Part shown: piece by piece, positions 3,714-5,739 of the stretch
Layout of the letters: each line of letters starts with the position of its first letter
Numbering within the stretch: position 1 is the first letter of the stretch
Assembly (NCBI GenBank): GCA_002425885.1
Contig: DINC01000246.1
Span: 253-5,991, forward strand
Direction: 5' to 3'
DNA from: Spirochaetia bacterium UBA5550
Lineage (GTDB): Bacteria > Spirochaetota > UBA4802 > UBA5550
DNA length: 5,739 bases
Translations under genes and position numbers: made by a program
Notes under the pieces: generated by a model
What the model saw: only the letters and a program-made list of their open reading frames with translations
Databases searched by the model: none
Told to the model about the DNA's origin: nothing

Positions 3714-5739
3714 TCAGATACTCCGCCCTATTGCATATCCGGCCTTTGTCGCTTCAAAAACCCGGCCCGGTTCATAAACATCTCCGGCGAGATAAATCTC
3801 AGGTGAGATTTGCCGTCTCGTACATTCTTCGAACAGGCTCCGGTCCGACTTCCACCCTGTAGCAAGAATAACTATATCAGCAGGGATTGATATCCGGCTG
3901 AACTTATTTTTTATTTTAGGAGCAAATGGATTCGGGATATTTTCAGGGAGTATCGGCTTCCATGTAATATAGGGGTCGGGAACTTTTTTGTAAACATTCC
4001 TGTCTGCTTCAACTGCATTGCCGGTAATTGCAGTTGCCATTGTGCAGTTAAGGAGCTTAACTCCCTTTTTCTGAAGATAGTGTATCATATAACCGCGGTT
4101 AGCCGTGAAAGCTTCAGACATTATCTCTTTATTTAAATCAATAATGGTAACATCCGGTATTCCAAGTTCGTAAGAGATAAAATGGGCTGTTTCACATCCG
4201 ACTGTCCCTCCGCCGATGATTACAGCACTCTTTTTGCCCCGCGCTTTATCAGGATTGCTCAGTATCTCTACTGCCTGAAATACATGAGGTAAATCTATCC
4301 CCTGAATTCCAGGATTTACCCACTGCGCCCCTGTGGCGATAACCACTGTATCGAATTTACCGCTTTTGAGTGATGTTGCAGTTGCTGTTTTACCGAATTC
4401 CGTTTTCAGAGAGTAATCTTTCGCAGTGCAGCTTATACGCTTGTTAAGGTAATTGACATAGTTAAGCAGATCAAATTTAATTTTTGGAACTGAGCCGGGT
4501 ATAAGGAGCCCTCCAGCCCTGTCATTTTTATTGAACAAAGTAACATCATGCCCCCGTTCAGCAGCAGTACATGCGCACATTACCCCCGCGGGTCCTGCTC
4601 CGATAACCGCAACTTTCTTTTTCTTCTTAGCAGGCGGGAGGGTGGTATACACATCTTCAAATGCAGTGCGCGGATTAACTCCGCACTGTGGATGACCGCC
4701 GTCAATGAATTCCTTGAAGCACCCCTCCTGGTCACCGATACATGGAATGATATCCTTGAGTCTCCCCGCATAGACCTTGTTGGGCCAGTGGGGATCGGCC
4801 AGCAGAGGACGGCCCAGCATTATCATGTCGCACTGGTTACGCTGCAGGGCTCTTTCTGCTATATCCGGATAACCGAGCTTACCCACTGCAACAACAGGAA
4901 CTTCCTGTCCGGTGTTTGCCTTTATGTTTCGGTTTTTAAAAAATTTTTTTACAAGTTCCGCAACTTCTATGAAACATCCCGGAGGCATTGCGTCAGGCGG
5001 ATGGGGGAGCCACCAGTTATCGTAGCAGCCAAGATCAACGTCAACAATGTCAACACCTGCCGCCACAAGGTTCTGCAGGTAATCAAGTGTCATCTCCACA
5101 CTTCGCTCTTTTCTGAATTTTTTTAGTGAAGAGATTTTATTCATCCTTTCACCATAAGTGGCGTTCAGCATAAGGGAGAGGTCTATCCTGTACATTATGG
5201 GGTAGGAATTGCCGCAGCGTTTTCTTATCTCTCGCACAAGGTCAAGACCGAATTTCTGCCAGTTGCGGTAAGGGCCGAACATTCTTCTGTTGAATGCGGG
5301 GTTTGTCATCTGTTCAAGGAGATAACCCTCGTGACCATGGAGATATACTCCGTCAATGAGAAGCGCCTTTGCATCTGCGGCAGCCTGTCCTGTATTCTTT
5401 ATGATTCTCCGCAGCTCAAAAAAAGTAAGCGGCCTGCATGGCAGCTGAGAGATATAGAAGTTGGGATTCCACGAAGCTGATACAGGAAGTTTATGTTTTT
5501 TTACAAGGCATTCAGGTGAACCGACACGGCCGAGTCCCGGTGTAAGCTGAATAAAAAAGAGTGCTCCAAAGGCGTGGAGTGATTCCGCGAGGTTTCTCCA
5601 GCCGGGGAATGTGGTTCTTGATCTGTCGATCCTGGGGAACATGGAAAGCTCCCCCTGCTCTGTAACTGAGGGATCTATGCCGTGGCTTACGGGAATCAGT
5701 CCGGAGGTGATAAGGCCGACTCCCCCTTTAGCGCGTTCT
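3714..5739 (-). CDS. NADH:flavin oxidoreductase / 2-enoate or 2,4-dienoyl-CoA reductase-like flavoenzyme, 5' end outside the window
   Basis: The frame is open from the right edge (first full codon GAA at 5738-5736) to TGA at 3714-3716, 674 visible residues. The internal ATG at 5642 is not the start: the 32 residues before it contain ERAKGGVGLITSG, a conserved strand of the family. Residues 1-320 are an OYE-type FMN TIM barrel: FIQLTPGLGRVG, HGHEGYLLEQ (Tyr139 matches the dienoyl-CoA reductase active-site Tyr), DVDLGCYD (233-240) and LGRPLLADP (308-316, FMN phosphate end). The Fe-S segment CIGDQEGC...C follows, with Cys333, Asp336, Cys340 and Cys352. The reductase module has GAGPAG (380-385, FAD), GGGTVG (509-514, NAD(P)H) and LAGDVYEPG with Asp653. 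Known relatives reduce the C=C bond of enoates or dienoyl-CoA, or act on bile acids. The HxHEGYLL and GCYD...HPP motifs point to the enoate-reductase side. The substrate is unknown. The Asp336 and loop changes are noted in the findings. Confidence 0.9.
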   Translation of the reverse strand, partial: ERAKGGVGLITSGLIPVSHGIDPSVTEQGELSMFPRIDRSRTTFPGWRNLAESLHAFGALFFIQLTPGLGRVGSPECLVKKHKLPVSASWNPNFYISQLPCRPLTFFELRRIIKNTGQAAADAKALLIDGVYLHGHEGYLLEQMTNPAFNRRMFGPYRNWQKFGLDLVREIRKRCGNSYPIMYRIDLSLMLNATYGERMNKISSLKKFRKERSVEMTLDYLQNLVAAGVDIVDVDLGCYDNWWLPHPPDAMPPGCFIEVAELVKKFFKNRNIKANTGQEVPVVAVGKLGYPDIAERALQRNQCDMIMLGRPLLADPHWPNKVYAGRLKDIIPCIGDQEGCFKEFIDGGHPQCGVNPRTAFEDVYTTLPPAKKKKKVAVIGAGPAGVMCACTAAERGHDVTLFNKNDRAGGLLIPGSVPKIKFDLLNYVNYLNKRISCTAKDYSLKTEFGKTATATSLKSGKFDTVVIATGAQWVNPGIQGIDLPHVFQAVEILSNPDKARGKKSAVIIGGGTVGCETAHFISYELGIPDVTIIDLNKEIMSEAFTANRGYMIHYLQKKGVKLLNCTMATAITGNAVEADRNVYKKVPDPYITWKPILPENIPNPFAPKIKNKFSRISIPADIVILATGWKSDRSLFEECTRRQISPEIYLAGDVYEPGRVFEATKAGYAIGRSI

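Noticed and set aside
3343..3777. Plus-strand 144-codon open frame across the spacer between the ATPase and flavoenzyme genes
   Set aside because: It begins inside the ATPase gene, crosses the hairpin and the REP-like repeat and ends inside the flavoenzyme gene. Its translation resembles nothing and has no ribosome binding site.
4548..5126. Plus-strand 192-codon open frame
   Set aside because: It is entirely antisense to the flavoenzyme, whose frame shows clear FMN, Fe-S and FAD motifs.
1..5739. Defence system, CRISPR array, prophage or transposon
   Set aside because: There are no regularly spaced direct repeats, no transposase, integrase or nuclease genes, and the DUF4143 ATPase alone is not evidence of a defence island.

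Overview
The window reads as a piece of a medium- to low-GC bacterial chromosome, probably from a strict or facultative anaerobe. The reasons are a butyryl-CoA:acetate-type CoA-transferase and an enoate-reductase/dienoyl-CoA-reductase-like flavoenzyme with an iron-sulfur motif, both typical of fermentative metabolism. The stand-alone DUF4143 ATPase and the intergenic palindrome are common in many anaerobic lineages, so no phylum can be named from this sequence alone. There are no phage, transposase, CRISPR, tRNA or rRNA signals.

Layout. Bases 1-89 (+) hold the last codons of a gene that enters from the left; its tail resembles the end of a STAS (anti-sigma-factor antagonist) domain. A regulatory-looking spacer with a palindrome, a direct repeat and promoter-like hexamers leads to a small exported six-cysteine protein (230-517, +), which is followed by a good stem-loop terminator. 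A second AT-rich spacer with a TATAAT box and an inverted repeat precedes the CoA-transferase (787-2169, +). It converges on a DUF4143 AAA-type ATPase (about 2239-3420, or to 3474, -). The 239-base gap upstream of the ATPase carries a nested hairpin, a strong promoter-like pair pointing at the ATPase, and a copy of a widespread REP-like palindrome. From 3714 to the right edge (-) runs a large flavoenzyme: an Old-Yellow-Enzyme TIM barrel, an Fe-S motif and a FAD/NAD(P) reductase module. Its reading frame stays open through the window end, so its N-terminus lies outside.

The CoA-transferase and the flavoenzyme could serve one fermentation route, with enoate or enoyl-CoA reduced and an acyl-CoA exchanged with acetate. 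They lie on opposite strands with an unrelated ATPase between them, so this link is inference only. The most unusual points are in the flavoenzyme: the second cysteine of its Fe-S motif is aspartate, and a loop that is highly conserved in the family is shortened and rewritten.
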